A stretch of DNA of 64,000 bases from Cytophagales bacterium (GCA_004294445.1 REAZ01000013.1:47686-111685), one strand, 5' to 3'. Positions 1-10,199 are shown, counted from the stretch's first letter. The notes: a model not told the origin generated them from the sequence alone. A program made the numbers and translations.

Positions 1-112
1 AAATTTAATAATTTATTCATTGAAAAAGTAGCTATTTTTTCCAAAAAAAACAATTTTTTGAAGTATTTTTGTTAAGTTTTTAATAAATATAAAAAAAATA
101 GCTTATCGTCAA

Positions 113-904
113 ATGGAATTTATCGTTCAGGTTGCAACAGAGGAACATTTACATTATGCAGAAACCATTTGTAAGGAAATGGAAGAGTCGGCTCGACAGC
201 GAGGGACAGGCATTGCAAAGCGAGACCCAGAGTACATCAGACAAAAAATACGCGAAGGGAAGGCAGTAATAGCTATTCAAGAAGATGGCGTATGGGCAGG
301 TTTTTGCTACATAGAAACTTGGAGCCATGGCAAATATGTGGCAAATTCGGGCTTAATCGTAAATCCACAATTTAGAAAATATGGCTTGGCAACTCGAATC
401 AAACATACCGCTTTTGACCTTTCGAGAGAGAAGTATCCCGAAGCCAAATTATTTGGTTTGACCACAAGCTCGCCTGTGATGAAAATAAATTCCGAGCTTG
501 GCTACCGCCCCGTTACCCTGCCCGAACTTACTGATGACGAGCAATTTTGGAAAGGCTGTCAGAGCTGCGTGAACTATGATATTCTTACGCGCATGAACCG
601 TAAGCATTGCCTTTGCGTGGGCATGATTTATGACCCCACCGAGCATCAGAAACCTGAAAACGAGCAAGTGAAAATGCCTGAAATACAGATAAATACAGCC
701 ACTTCTGAGGCAGCTAACGCACCAAAAATAGTCATAGGCAAGAACTTGCAGCAGAGAAAATTTAATTTTAACCAAAAGAAAAAATTGTTTGAACGCTGGC
801 TGAGAATCAAAGCAAATATTTTGCTCAAACGCTTCCGAAAAGACGAAAGCGACAAGAATGCAACGGTAAAAAAACAAATAAAAAAGGAAGTAGTAGAAAT
901 ATAA
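113..904 (+). CDS. GNAT-family N-acyltransferase upstream of argG
   Basis: 263 aa. The first ~150 residues look like a GNAT fold: the segment around residues 84-96 (NPQFRKYGLATRI) has the spacing of the acetyl-CoA-binding motif A, followed by a SELGYRPV stretch typical of the fourth GNAT strand. A cysteine cluster (CQSC, then CLC) sits at about residues 142-163. From ~190 on the protein is a basic, lysine-rich low-complexity tail, which GNAT enzymes do not need. It ends 39 bp before argG on the same strand, so the two are probably co-transcribed. Because argG makes arginine, an amino-acid N-acyltransferase role in arginine synthesis is a reasonable inference, but the substrate cannot be read from the sequence. 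ATG at 113 is the first start after an AT-rich leader. Confidence 0.75.
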   Translation: MEFIVQVATEEHLHYAETICKEMEESARQRGTGIAKRDPEYIRQKIREGKAVIAIQEDGVWAGFCYIETWSHGKYVANSGLIVNPQFRKYGLATRIKHTAFDLSREKYPEAKLFGLTTSSPVMKINSELGYRPVTLPELTDDEQFWKGCQSCVNYDILTRMNRKHCLCVGMIYDPTEHQKPENEQVKMPEIQINTATSEAANAPKIVIGKNLQQRKFNFNQKKKLFERWLRIKANILLKRFRKDESDKNATVKKQIKKEVVEI

Positions 905-943
905 AATCTCACTTACATAATCTAATAATATTATTACAAAACA

Positions 944-2134
944 ATGAAAGACAAGGTTGTACTCGCTTTTAGCGGAGGTTTAGATACCTCTTACTGTGCT
1001 ATTTACTTAGATAAAGAGCAAAATTTGGAAGTATATTCTGCTATAGTGAACACAGGTGGTTTTAGCAGTGAAGAACTCCGCAAAATTGAGGAAAAAGCAT
1101 ATTCGCTTGGGGTGAGCAAGCACGTTTGCTTAGAGCAAACACAATACTATTATGAGAAGTGCATACGCTACATGATTTTTGGTAATGTGCTGAGAAACAA
1201 CACTTATCCGCTTTCTGTAAGTGCGGAAAGAATGTTCCAAGCCTTAGCGATTGCCAACTATGCCAAAGAAGTAGGGGCGAAATATATAGCACATGGCAGC
1301 ACAGGGGCGGGCAATGACCAAGTGCGTTTTGATTTAGTTTTCCAAATATTAGCTCCTGAAATTCAGATAATTACCCCTATTCGCGATAAAAAATTGGCAA
1401 GGGAGGAGGAAATAGAGTACCTCAAAAGCCATGGAGTAGTAGCAAACTGGGAAAAAGCAAAATATTCTATCAATCAGGGCATTTGGGGGACGAGCGTAGG
1501 CGGCAAAGAAACACTTACTTCGCACCTATCCTTGCCCGAAGAAGCCTATCCGAGCCAGTTGCAAAGAACTGATAGCCAAGAAGTAGAGATTACTTTCGAA
1601 AATGGAGAGCCTGTGGCACTCAACGGTGAAAAATTAGGAAGTGTGGCGGTTATTCAAACCCTCACCCAAATAGCTTCGCAGTATGCTATTGGGCGCGATA
1701 TTCACGTAGGTGATACCATTATTGGCATCAAAGGGCGTGTAGGTTTCGAGGCTCCCGCTTCTCTGATAACGATAAAGGCACACCATGCCCTCGAAAAGCA
1801 TACACTTACCAAGTGGCAAATGTATTGGAAAGAGCAGCTGGGAAATTGGTACGGAATGTTGCTACACGAAGGGCAATATCTGGAGCCTGTGATGCGAAAT
1901 GTAGAAACATTCTTGGAAGACACGCAAAAGAATGTCAGTGGGAAAGTAAAAGTAAAACTGATGCCTTATCGCTTTGAAATTCAAGGAATTGAATCGCCAC
2001 ACGACCTTATGTCATCTAAGTTTGGCTCTTACGGCGAAATGAACAATGCGTGGTCGGGCGAAGATGTCAAAGGCTTTACCAAGATTGTAAGCAATCAGAT
2101 GAAAATTTATTATCAGACGAACCCAACAAGCTAA
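944..2134 (+). CDS. argG: Argininosuccinate synthase
   Basis: 396 aa, the usual length. It joins citrulline and aspartate, using ATP, to form argininosuccinate in the cytoplasm, the penultimate step of arginine synthesis. The N-terminal P-loop of the PP-ATPase type is clear (AFSGGLDTSYC, residues 8-18), as are the family blocks AHGSTGAGNDQVRFD near residue 120 and an ENLWG-like region, here NQGIWGTSVGG, near 180. It follows the GNAT gene in the same direction. The next gene starts with no gap: TAA at 2132-2134, ATG at 2135. No other arginine genes lie in the window. Confidence 0.96.
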   Translation: MKDKVVLAFSGGLDTSYCAIYLDKEQNLEVYSAIVNTGGFSSEELRKIEEKAYSLGVSKHVCLEQTQYYYEKCIRYMIFGNVLRNNTYPLSVSAERMFQALAIANYAKEVGAKYIAHGSTGAGNDQVRFDLVFQILAPEIQIITPIRDKKLAREEEIEYLKSHGVVANWEKAKYSINQGIWGTSVGGKETLTSHLSLPEEAYPSQLQRTDSQEVEITFENGEPVALNGEKLGSVAVIQTLTQIASQYAIGRDIHVGDTIIGIKGRVGFEAPASLITIKAHHALEKHTLTKWQMYWKEQLGNWYGMLLHEGQYLEPVMRNVETFLEDTQKNVSGKVKVKLMPYRFEIQGIESPHDLMSSKFGSYGEMNNAWSGEDVKGFTKIVSNQMKIYYQTNPTS

Positions 2135-2563
2135 ATGATAGTTTGCAAACCCAATTCATCTGTCCAAATAGTGCTTTTTACCCTCCTTGCCGTAGCTTAT
2201 GGCATTACTTTTTTGCTCATAGGCTATGTAGCGGGAGGGCATCAGTCCGTATGGCTTTATATAGGGGCTGTTGTGTCTATTATTTTCTCTATATTGTTCA
2301 CAGTCAAGGTTTTAACGGGCTATAAAACTCTTTCTATCGAAAAAGATAAAATTGCGGTGAAGTATTTATTTCGTACCTATTCATTCCATACAAAGCAGCT
2401 AAGTTCGTGGGAAGAAATAGAAATAAAAACATATAATAATCAGGTATTCAAGCAGATAGATTTAATTTTTGGGCAGCAAAAAGTAAGTTTTAATAGCCAA
2501 GAGCATAGCAATTATGACAAGTTGGTGCAGTTTCTGCGAAAGAATATTAAAAAAATCTCTTAA
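2135..2563 (+). CDS. Small membrane protein with PH-like cytoplasmic domain
   Basis: 142 aa. Two hydrophobic segments (about residues 10-32 and 39-60) are followed by a soluble half with alternating beta strands (KTLSIEKDKIAVKY, IDLIFGQQKVSF) and a C-terminal helix, the outline of a bacterial PH-like domain after two TM helices. I do not recognise a specific family. The ATG directly abuts the argG stop codon, so translation is probably coupled. A link to arginine synthesis is not evident; this may simply be the end of the operon. Confidence 0.65.
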   Translation: MIVCKPNSSVQIVLFTLLAVAYGITFLLIGYVAGGHQSVWLYIGAVVSIIFSILFTVKVLTGYKTLSIEKDKIAVKYLFRTYSFHTKQLSSWEEIEIKTYNNQVFKQIDLIFGQQKVSFNSQEHSNYDKLVQFLRKNIKKIS

Positions 2564-2630
2564 ATTTTTTAATTTTTTGAATATTTGCGGGAATCAAAAA
2601 AATCAATGGTAGTAATAAACAAGTAATGCT

Positions 2631-2653
2631 AAAACGCCGTTGCGCGGTGTTTT
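2631..2653 (+). terminator. Possible terminator hairpin after the argG operon
   Basis: Nine-base arms (AAAACGCCG and CGGTGTTTT, one G-U pair) flank a 5-base loop and end in a short T run. An alternative pairing of GTTGCG with CGCAAC just downstream is also possible. It lies between two same-strand genes. Confidence 0.4.
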
Positions 2654-2701
2654 CACCCGCAACGCAACCTTACATCTTCAACACCGCCAAATCATTAAAG
2701 T

Positions 2702-4831
2702 ATGAGAAAGCAACAAATTTTTCTGTTATTACTTTTCTTTCCAACCATTTCCCTACAGGCACAGAATAAATTCCCTTTTGCTCTCAAAGAAACCATCATC
2801 AGAATAGATACGGCAACTTATACATGGTCGGCAAATGCAGTCAGTTACCAAGATGCCAAGTTTCTTTCTTTTCGGTATGAAAAAAACAATCCTATTTGCG
2901 AAGTGGAATTATATCCGCTTCATATACAGCAAATTAATCATATAAAACTACTGCCTTCTGCCGATTACGAAGTTCTCGATTCCGTAAACAAAGTAGGGCA
3001 GGAGTATTTTCGCTTCAAAGTACGTTTTCAAAATCTTGATGAAAGTAACTTCTTAGTTTTTAATTTTATCATTGATAATGAGGGAGATAGAGGCAGAGAG
3101 AATGTCCAACAAATAAAACTTTTTCCCTATACCCAAGTTCGGGCAAAGCTATTTTTGAAAGACAATGAACTCTACATAGGGGAGGAGCGGGTTTTCGAAA
3201 TAGATGTTGATAAATTCCAACTCATTCGCGCTACTAATCAATGGACTGAAAATGAAGCCATTAACTACAAAATAAGCGAAAAAAATGGAAAGGTCTATTT
3301 GCATATTTTCCCGACCCAAGAAAATGCACAAATGCTTAACTTGCAGCTATTTACCACCAAGCCATTCATTGCTAATGGCAAAATAACTTCGATGCTGCCC
3401 CTTATGCAGGTCAATTTTAATGTGCGCCAAAGTCGACTTGCTTTTTTGGAAGCAGATAAAAAAGACGTAACTCTTCATGATGACTTCACCGTAGGCACAG
3501 AAATATTGATAGAGCATCACCACAAATTACAGATGCAAAAGACGTATCGAATTGAAAACCAAGAAGAAAGCGGCGGATATTTGGTTGGGGAAATTTTCAC
3601 TAAAAGCAAACTGAGCAATAATAAGGTGCTTGCTATCTTGCGTTTGTACGCCCTGCACCGCACTACCGATGGCTATCTTTACCTCAAAGATGGCGACAAA
3701 TCGCAGTTTATCACCAACTTCGAGATTACGCCCAAAATGCAAATTGCTAAGGTAAGTTTACAGAAAGAAGGTGGCGACTGGTCGGGAGATTTGAGTGTAC
3801 ATGCGGGCGAAAGTATAGAGGTAAAAATAGAAGGAACAGCACTTAACAAGGCAAACTTTCGGTTTGAAGGCTTGGCAGAAATCAAAACTGACTCCGTAGT
3901 AAAAACAGAGAATATGCAACTTTTTAAGCTAAAAATTCCTGCAAACATCTCGAAACGGAAAATTTTTATCTACGATAACAACCAACCTACGGCTTATGCC
4001 CTCAATATCAAAGAGCAACAAAAACCTCATGCCCTCGACTTTGTGGATATTGACTTTGGAGCAGGAGATGTAAAAATCACTGATTTGAACCAACCTATTT
4101 TGTACTATGAAACGGTGCGTAGCATTATTTTGTCTTTTCGCCCTGACAAAATAGATGCCGAAAACAAGTTTTTTGGGCGACAGATTCTCTCTATTGACAT
4201 CAAAATTACTGGGGCAAATAGACAACTGATAGAGGTAGCAACGATTCCCCGAATTGTGATTTGCCCTGACGAAAATGCCACTCGTTTCGCTTTTTACGAC
4301 AAGAAAGATTGCAGTACTAACGATATTAACCTCAATAATTTCATCAGCCGCAAAACGCATGAATTGGAGGACTGGAGTAGGATAGAACTGACCATCAGGC
4401 ACAAAGCAGACGAACATGGTGGAAATGCGGGCTTTACCCAAAAAATAGAAATTATTTTGGCGAAATATACCAACTTTGATATAGATGTTTCCTTTCCTGC
4501 GGGCTTGCTCACCAAAAAAATTGGAGATAGTGATTTTAGCTCTCTGGGCGGAATTAGCATTGCCGCCATCGCTCAGTTTAAGTTTTTTCGCCCTAACAAA
4601 ATTGCCCAACTGCGTCCCTATCGCATAGGCATTGGGGCATTAGCGCTGGATGCCTTCAATCTTCGAGATACGAATACCAACCGTGACTTGGGCATAGTAG
4701 TCATAGGCTCGCTGTACCCGTCTCGGCGCGATGCCAAGCTAAGTTTTCCTCTTTTCTTAGGGTTTGGCTATTTGGTAAAGCAAGAACGTTGGTTCTATCT
4801 GCTCGGACCTGGCATACGTGTGAACTTGTAG
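2702..4831 (+). CDS. Secreted protein of unknown function
   Basis: 709 aa with a clear signal peptide (basic MRKQQ, hydrophobic core, cut after LQAQ near residue 21). The body is rich in beta-strand pattern with no recognised catalytic motif. The last ~140 residues contain alternating glycine/aromatic segments (IGIGALALDAFN, LFLGFGYLVK) and end in a hydrophobic strand, like the closing strands of an outer-membrane barrel. I do not recognise the family. It stands alone, with a possible hairpin upstream and a 307-bp gap downstream. An envelope-surface role is the most that can be inferred. Confidence 0.7.
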   Translation: MRKQQIFLLLLFFPTISLQAQNKFPFALKETIIRIDTATYTWSANAVSYQDAKFLSFRYEKNNPICEVELYPLHIQQINHIKLLPSADYEVLDSVNKVGQEYFRFKVRFQNLDESNFLVFNFIIDNEGDRGRENVQQIKLFPYTQVRAKLFLKDNELYIGEERVFEIDVDKFQLIRATNQWTENEAINYKISEKNGKVYLHIFPTQENAQMLNLQLFTTKPFIANGKITSMLPLMQVNFNVRQSRLAFLEADKKDVTLHDDFTVGTEILIEHHHKLQMQKTYRIENQEESGGYLVGEIFTKSKLSNNKVLAILRLYALHRTTDGYLYLKDGDKSQFITNFEITPKMQIAKVSLQKEGGDWSGDLSVHAGESIEVKIEGTALNKANFRFEGLAEIKTDSVVKTENMQLFKLKIPANISKRKIFIYDNNQPTAYALNIKEQQKPHALDFVDIDFGAGDVKITDLNQPILYYETVRSIILSFRPDKIDAENKFFGRQILSIDIKITGANRQLIEVATIPRIVICPDENATRFAFYDKKDCSTNDINLNNFISRKTHELEDWSRIELTIRHKADEHGGNAGFTQKIEIILAKYTNFDIDVSFPAGLLTKKIGDSDFSSLGGISIAAIAQFKFFRPNKIAQLRPYRIGIGALALDAFNLRDTNTNRDLGIVVIGSLYPSRRDAKLSFPLFLGFGYLVKQERWFYLLGPGIRVNL

Positions 4832-5138
4832 AACAAAGTAACATTTAGGAAAAAGGGAAACAGGATAGATTTTTTTTATTTGAGCTTACTTATGTAATAT
4901 ATTGATTATTATTGCTTTAAATCTTAAAAAAATCAGTATAATACTATTTGTTTCAAAACTTAACATTTTTTTTTTGAATTTTGTTTTAAATAATTATAAC
5001 TTGCGACATTAAAATAGGTTAAAAAAAATAATAAGCCTACCTAATTCCCAAACAATTAGATGGAAAAAGTCTTTTTGCACAGAATAGCTTATTTTATTTT
5101 ATTTAATTTTCAGTCTATCAAAATTTAACAATTAAAAG
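4832..5138. other. AT-rich intergenic region before the first susC
   Basis: No ORF of note. It contains a Bacteroidota-type promoter (see 4973-5004) and a leader of about 130 nt. The leader includes a TAAGCCTACC segment near 5033 that resembles a motif found upstream of the 43959 and 44868 genes. Confidence 0.6.
4973..5004 (+). promoter_or_regulatory. Putative promoter of the first susC operon
   Basis: A -33-like TTTG (4973-4976) and a -7-like TAACTTGC (4997-5004) lie about 20 bases apart. The second susC has the same arrangement (TTTG at 11144, TAATTTGC at 11168). This resembles the Bacteroidota consensus TTTG-N19-TAnnTTTG with one base missing in the -7 box. Confidence 0.45.
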
Positions 5139-8100
5139 ATGAAACGACTCTTACTTGTAGGAATACTTAGCGTATTCTTTTTTGGGTACCTGTCCGCTCA
5201 AGACCGCACTATTTCTGGTACGGTAACTTCGGGTGAAGACAAATCTACCTTGCCGGGCGTAAACGTTGTGGCAAAAGGCACGAATGTCGGTGTAATTACT
5301 GACATGGACGGCAAGTACAAATTAAGCGTACCTGCAGGCGTTACTAAATTGCTTTTCTCTTTCGTGGGTTTCACTTCTCAGGAAGTAGAGATTGGCAACC
5401 AAACTACGATTGATATTGCCTTAGCGCCAGACACGAAGCAATTGAGCGAAATTGTAGTAACGGCTATCGGTATTCAGAGAGAGAAAAAAGCCTTAGGTTA
5501 TGCAGTAGCAAACCTTGGCGGTGAGAAAATGCAACAAATCTCTGAGCCTGACGCTGTGCGCGGTATGCAAGGCAAAATGGCGGGTGTGAACATTCAAGGT
5601 TCTGGTGGTGCGCCCGGTCAATCTACCAAAATCAACATTCGCGGTAACTCTTCGCTTACAGGCAATACTCAACCGCTATTCGTAGTGGACGGTATTCCTT
5701 TCGATAACCAAGTAAGTCAAGACGGTAATGGTGCTACGGCAGGTGCAGCCACCAATACACAATCTACCAACCGTGCATTTGACATTGACCCGAACAACAT
5801 CGAGTCTATGACTGTATTGAAAGGTGCTGCTGCTGCTGCTCTTTATGGCTCACGCGCTACGAATGGCGTTATCGTAATTACTACAAAGGCAAGCAAGAAG
5901 AAAACAAATAAAGGTTTAGAGGTTACTTTTAACTCTTCTGCTTCTTTGGAAAAAATTGCTGGTATCCCTGTGTATCAAGATGTGTATGGTCAAGGTTCTA
6001 ACCAAGTGTATAACGGAGGTTTCATTGGTAACTGGGGTTCTCCTTTTGCAGAATATGTAGATCAAATTAACTCTAAATATGGTACGAACTATTCTAAAGT
6101 AATTGTGCCAGGTTATCCTGAAGGAACAGTACCTCACCCAATGGTGGGTATTCCTTACACTTCTGCTCGCTATAGAGGTGTGTTCCCTGAGTTCTTGGAT
6201 GCAAACGGAAACGCAATTCCTGTACCTTACAAACCAAATGACATTGTAGGCGGGTTTTTCCAAGATGGTTATTTGGTGGAAAATAGCTTAAACGTTGCTT
6301 CTGGTACGGAAAAAGGTAGTATGGTTGCTACTGTTTCTCGCATGACTAACGAAGGTATCATGCCCGGCTCTAAGTCTTCTCGTACGAACCTTAGCTTTGG
6401 CGGTCAGGGTGCTTTGGCGAACGGTCTGATAGTAGCAGGTAACGTAAACTACGTAAATACTACAGTAGGTGGTCCTCCTTCGGCAGCAGGTGCTTTCGCT
6501 GACTATGGTACGGCAGGCGCGCCTTCTATTTATTCTCGTTTGTTCTACTTACCAAGGAATTTCGATTTGAACAATTATCCTTTCGAGAATCCTGCTGACC
6601 AATCTAACGTATTCTATCGTGCATTGGACAACCCAAGATGGCTTGCAAAATATGCATCTTACAATAGTAATGTAAACCGTGTATATGGTAACATGACACT
6701 TTCTTATGACGTATTGCCTTGGTTGAACTTGGTAGCAAAAGGCGGTGTAAACACTTATGCGGAGAATAGAAGAATCATCTCTCCAAGAGGTGGTGTTTTT
6801 GATGCACTCGGTACTGTTATTACTACAGATTTGGGAAATACAGAGATGGACTATAACTTCATCGCTACTGCTTCCAAAGATTTCACCGAAGATTTGGGCT
6901 TGCGCGCTATAGTAGGTTATAACATGAACCAAAGAGATTACTATTTCAGAAGCACAAGAGGGGCAAACATTATTTCTACAGGTTTGAACCTTACTAACTC
7001 TACTTCTTCTCAGTTTTCTGATTCAGATTTCAAGAGAAAGCAAAGATTCTATGCAGTTTATACAGACATCTCTTTGACTTACAAAGATTATTTGTTCTTC
7101 AACTTTGTAGCTCGTAATGACTGGACTTCTACTTTGCCTCAAGGCTCTAACAGCTATTTCTATCCTGGAGCAAGTGTGTCTTTTGTACTTTCTGAGGCAT
7201 TGGGCATTGAAAGCAAGTGGTTGAACTATGCTAAGTTGAGAGCATCTATTACCAAAGTAGGTAATGAGCCAAGACCATATCTGACAAGCACTTTCTACAA
7301 TATCAATCAGCCGTTTACAACTGCGGGTGGTTCTATCCAAAACCAAGCAAGTTTGAGCAACACTTTAGGCAATCCGAACTTGAAGCCTGAGTTTACTACA
7401 GAAACAGAATTTGGTGGTGAGTTCAAATTGGTGAATAGCAGAGTAAACGTAGATATTACTTACTTCAACAGAACTTCTACTCAGCAGTTGGTACAGTCTG
7501 CCGTAGCTCCTTCAAGCGGTTTCACAAGCTATTGGACAAACGCGGGCGAAATCCAAAACAAAGGATGGGAAATTGGTCTGGATTTAACTCCCGTACAGTT
7601 GGACAACGGATTCCGTTGGAATATGTATGCAGCTTTCACACGTATCCGTTCTTTGGTAAAAGATGCGGGTCCTGCGGGTCAAATCATCATCGAGGGCTTT
7701 GGTATTAACGGCGTGCAGACTATCCACAAAAATGGAGAGCAGTACGGACAGATATTCGCTCCAAAAAATGCAAGAGATGCAAGCGGTAATCTATTGATTA
7801 ACCCAAATGACGGTCTTCCATTTATCCTTCCTCAGTCTGACATTGTTGGTAATCCAAACCCTAACTTCTTGTTAGGTATCACGAATACATTGTCTTGGAA
7901 AGGTATTTCTCTTTCTGCATTGCTTGATTGGAAGCAAGGCGGTCAGATGTACTCTTTCACTGCGGCTTCTCTATTGCTTAGAGGTCAGTTGAAAGGTTCG
8001 GAAGACAGAGAGGCATTGCGCGTAATACCAGGTGTATTGGGCAATACTGCTACGTATGAGCCATTATTGGGCGGAGACGGTCAGCCTATCAAAAACACTA

Positions 8101-8435
8101 TTGGTACTTCTGCTTTCGCTTCCCACTTCTCTAACGGCTATGGTGCGTATGGTGCTGCTGAAACTAACATCTATGATGTTACTACCATTCGTTTGAGAGA
8201 GTTGCGTTTGTCTTATGAGTTCCCTAAGTCTATCTTGTCAAAAACACCTTTTGGCTCTGCCCGTATCAGTTTCTCTGGCAGAAACCTTTGGTGGAAATCA
8301 CCAAATATGTTGAAGAACTTGAACTTCGACCCAGAGGTATTGGCACAAGCTGCTGACTCTAACGTACAAGGCTTTGACTTAGGTGCAACGCCTACTACTC
8401 GTAGATACGGTGTGAACTTGACCGTTACTTTCTAA
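5139..8435 (+). CDS. SusC/RagA-type TonB-dependent outer-membrane transporter
   Basis: 1098 aa. Signal peptide (about residues 1-20), then a carboxypeptidase-regulatory-like beta-sandwich (DRTISGTVTSGEDK to ~100), a TonB-box-like and plug region (QLSEIVVTAIGIQREKKALGYAV, broken here as QLSEIVVTA and ALGYAV), the SusC signature LFVVDGIPFDN near 180, a GAAAAALYGSRATNGVI plug segment near 225, and a long beta-barrel ending in an aromatic-terminated strand (NLTVTF). It pairs with a SusD lipoprotein to import oligomers across the outer membrane. The susD gene starts 30 bp downstream. No glycoside hydrolase, peptidase or sensor adjoins it, so the substrate is not indicated. Confidence 0.95.
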   Translation: MKRLLLVGILSVFFFGYLSAQDRTISGTVTSGEDKSTLPGVNVVAKGTNVGVITDMDGKYKLSVPAGVTKLLFSFVGFTSQEVEIGNQTTIDIALAPDTKQLSEIVVTAIGIQREKKALGYAVANLGGEKMQQISEPDAVRGMQGKMAGVNIQGSGGAPGQSTKINIRGNSSLTGNTQPLFVVDGIPFDNQVSQDGNGATAGAATNTQSTNRAFDIDPNNIESMTVLKGAAAAALYGSRATNGVIVITTKASKKKTNKGLEVTFNSSASLEKIAGIPVYQDVYGQGSNQVYNGGFIGNWGSPFAEYVDQINSKYGTNYSKVIVPGYPEGTVPHPMVGIPYTSARYRGVFPEFLDANGNAIPVPYKPNDIVGGFFQDGYLVENSLNVASGTEKGSMVATVSRMTNEGIMPGSKSSRTNLSFGGQGALANGLIVAGNVNYVNTTVGGPPSAAGAFADYGTAGAPSIYSRLFYLPRNFDLNNYPFENPADQSNVFYRALDNPRWLAKYASYNSNVNRVYGNMTLSYDVLPWLNLVAKGGVNTYAENRRIISPRGGVFDALGTVITTDLGNTEMDYNFIATASKDFTEDLGLRAIVGYNMNQRDYYFRSTRGANIISTGLNLTNSTSSQFSDSDFKRKQRFYAVYTDISLTYKDYLFFNFVARNDWTSTLPQGSNSYFYPGASVSFVLSEALGIESKWLNYAKLRASITKVGNEPRPYLTSTFYNINQPFTTAGGSIQNQASLSNTLGNPNLKPEFTTETEFGGEFKLVNSRVNVDITYFNRTSTQQLVQSAVAPSSGFTSYWTNAGEIQNKGWEIGLDLTPVQLDNGFRWNMYAAFTRIRSLVKDAGPAGQIIIEGFGINGVQTIHKNGEQYGQIFAPKNARDASGNLLINPNDGLPFILPQSDIVGNPNPNFLLGITNTLSWKGISLSALLDWKQGGQMYSFTAASLLLRGQLKGSEDREALRVIPGVLGNTATYEPLLGGDGQPIKNTIGTSAFASHFSNGYGAYGAAETNIYDVTTIRLRELRLSYEFPKSILSKTPFGSARISFSGRNLWWKSPNMLKNLNFDPEVLAQAADSNVQGFDLGATPTTRRYGVNLTVTF

Positions 8436-8465
8436 TATTAGACAATTAAAACATTTTGAAGGCAA

Positions 8466-10139
8466 ATGAAAAAAATAAATATATTTCTAAAGACCTTGTT
8501 GGCTTTGGTTGTGCTAATGACAACAGGTTGCGAACTAACAAATCTGGATATTAATAAAAATCCGAATAGCCCATTGGCTGTACCGCCAGGCTTGTTGCTT
8601 ACGAATGCAGTACGCACCGCTACTTATACTACAAGTGGTTTGAGCGATAGTGGACTCGGCTTTACAGGCGTAACAGCATCAAGTGACAGATTTGATTTGA
8701 ATTTTGGTTCCTATACAGGTACTTGGAGTAACTATTATTCAGGTTCTTTGAAAGACATCGAGGAAATCTTGATAGCTACTGACCCTGCAAAAGTTAATAA
8801 CCCTGTTTATCGTGGGATAGCCCAAGTGCTAAAGGCTTATTACTTCAGCGTAATCGTGGATTTTTTTGGCGAGGCTCCTTATACTGAGGCTTTCAAAGGC
8901 AACGATGCAAGTTTTATTACTAACCCTAAGTATGATGATGGCAAGGCTATTTATGACGACTTGTTCAAATTGTTAGATGAGGCTTCTGCCAATTTGCAGA
9001 AGACCTCTCCAATTACGATTACGGGCGATCCTATCTATAATGGCAATGCTGCTTCTTGGCTTAGAGCTGCTAACTCTTTGAGATTGCGTTTGCTTATCCA
9101 AACCCGTAGGGTAGATAGCGGTGCGGCAGCAAAGATAGCTGCGGCGGTCAATGCACCTGGAGGTTTGATTACTACACCTGCCCAAGATTTGTCTTTCCAG
9201 TTTAGCCGTTTGCTAAACCCTGATAATCGTCATCCTTGGTATCAGAGTGCCTATGGCAGTGCTTCTAATGCGTTTACCTACATCATACACCAATACACAT
9301 TGGAGATGTTGGAGAACGAAGACCCTCGCGTGCCTTTCTACTTCAAACGTCAGTCAACCAGAATTCTTGATTTCAACAACTCTACAGACCGCAATACGGC
9401 TTCTACAGGTTATCCTCCGTTTAATCCAATTTGGATAGACAGGTTATATACTAAAAAGGGGCTAACCTATAACCCAACGGTGGATGGTAGATATTTGGCA
9501 GGATTTTCTGGCAGAGAGCGCGGCGACCCTGCAGGCATACCTGCGGATACAGATATTCGTTTGGCACCTGGAGTGTATCCTGCGGGTGGTGAGTTTGATA
9601 CTGATGCAGGCGTACGTATTACGGGTGGTAATAACAAAGGTGTAGGTGCAGGACTTTTCCCAATGATTACAAGCGTAAACGTGAAGTTCTATCAGATAGA
9701 GGCGATGCTTACTGCGGGTTTAGCGGGCGACCCAAGAGCTTTGTTTGCAACGACAATCCGTGAGCATATTAGCAGAGTAGCATCTTTTAGTGCGACTTTG
9801 GATGCAAGGGCTGTAGCTCCTACTGCTGCTGCTGTAGATAAGTATGTAAACTTATTCTTAGCAAAATATGATGCTGCGCCTACTAATGAGGGCAAATTGT
9901 CAGTAGTATTGAAGCAAGCTTGGTTCAGCAACTGGGGTAATGGTATTGAAATTTACAATGCTTTCAGAAGAACAGGTTATCCAGGAGATGTGATTCCTCC
10001 GTTGAGCAGACAAAGACAATTTGCTTTGCGTATTCCATACTCAACAGATGATTTGAACTTAAATTCAAATGCACCAAAAGACAGACCTGCTTTCGATGCA
10101 GTGCCTGTGTTCTGGGACGTATTGAAGTTCAAATTCTAA
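8466..10139 (+). CDS. SusD-like surface lipoprotein (SusD-like_2 type)
   Basis: 557 aa. Type II signal with lipobox TTGC (Cys22), then the ELTNLDINKNPNSP opening seen in the SusD-like_2 group. The middle has the helical TPR-like scaffold (GIAQVLKAYYFSVIVDFFGEAPYTEA). As the lid of the SusC barrel it captures the ligand at the cell surface. It is 30 bp downstream of its susC, and a strong intergenic hairpin separates it from the next lipoprotein gene. It belongs to a different SusD subgroup than the protein at 14404, so the two pairs probably import different ligands. Confidence 0.9.
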   Translation: MKKINIFLKTLLALVVLMTTGCELTNLDINKNPNSPLAVPPGLLLTNAVRTATYTTSGLSDSGLGFTGVTASSDRFDLNFGSYTGTWSNYYSGSLKDIEEILIATDPAKVNNPVYRGIAQVLKAYYFSVIVDFFGEAPYTEAFKGNDASFITNPKYDDGKAIYDDLFKLLDEASANLQKTSPITITGDPIYNGNAASWLRAANSLRLRLLIQTRRVDSGAAAKIAAAVNAPGGLITTPAQDLSFQFSRLLNPDNRHPWYQSAYGSASNAFTYIIHQYTLEMLENEDPRVPFYFKRQSTRILDFNNSTDRNTASTGYPPFNPIWIDRLYTKKGLTYNPTVDGRYLAGFSGRERGDPAGIPADTDIRLAPGVYPAGGEFDTDAGVRITGGNNKGVGAGLFPMITSVNVKFYQIEAMLTAGLAGDPRALFATTIREHISRVASFSATLDARAVAPTAAAVDKYVNLFLAKYDAAPTNEGKLSVVLKQAWFSNWGNGIEIYNAFRRTGYPGDVIPPLSRQRQFALRIPYSTDDLNLNSNAPKDRPAFDAVPVFWDVLKFKF

Positions 10140-10155
10140 GATTGTATGTTCGTCT

Positions 10156-10199
10156 TTAGGCGAATAACTGTATTGATTTTCAAATACATATTCGCCTAA
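10156..10199 (+). other. Intra-operon RNA hairpin between susD and the lipoprotein gene
   Basis: An 11-bp perfect outer stem (TTAGGCGAATA with TATTCGCCTAA), a 2-nt bulge and a further 6-bp stem (TGTATT with AATACA). No T tract follows, so a 3'-end stabiliser or partial attenuator fits better than a simple terminator. Confidence 0.5.

Noticed and set aside
3929..4609. 226-aa ORF on the minus strand inside the secreted-protein gene
   Set aside because: It is the antisense of a coherent 709-aa frame with a signal peptide; the antisense translation has no domain pattern.
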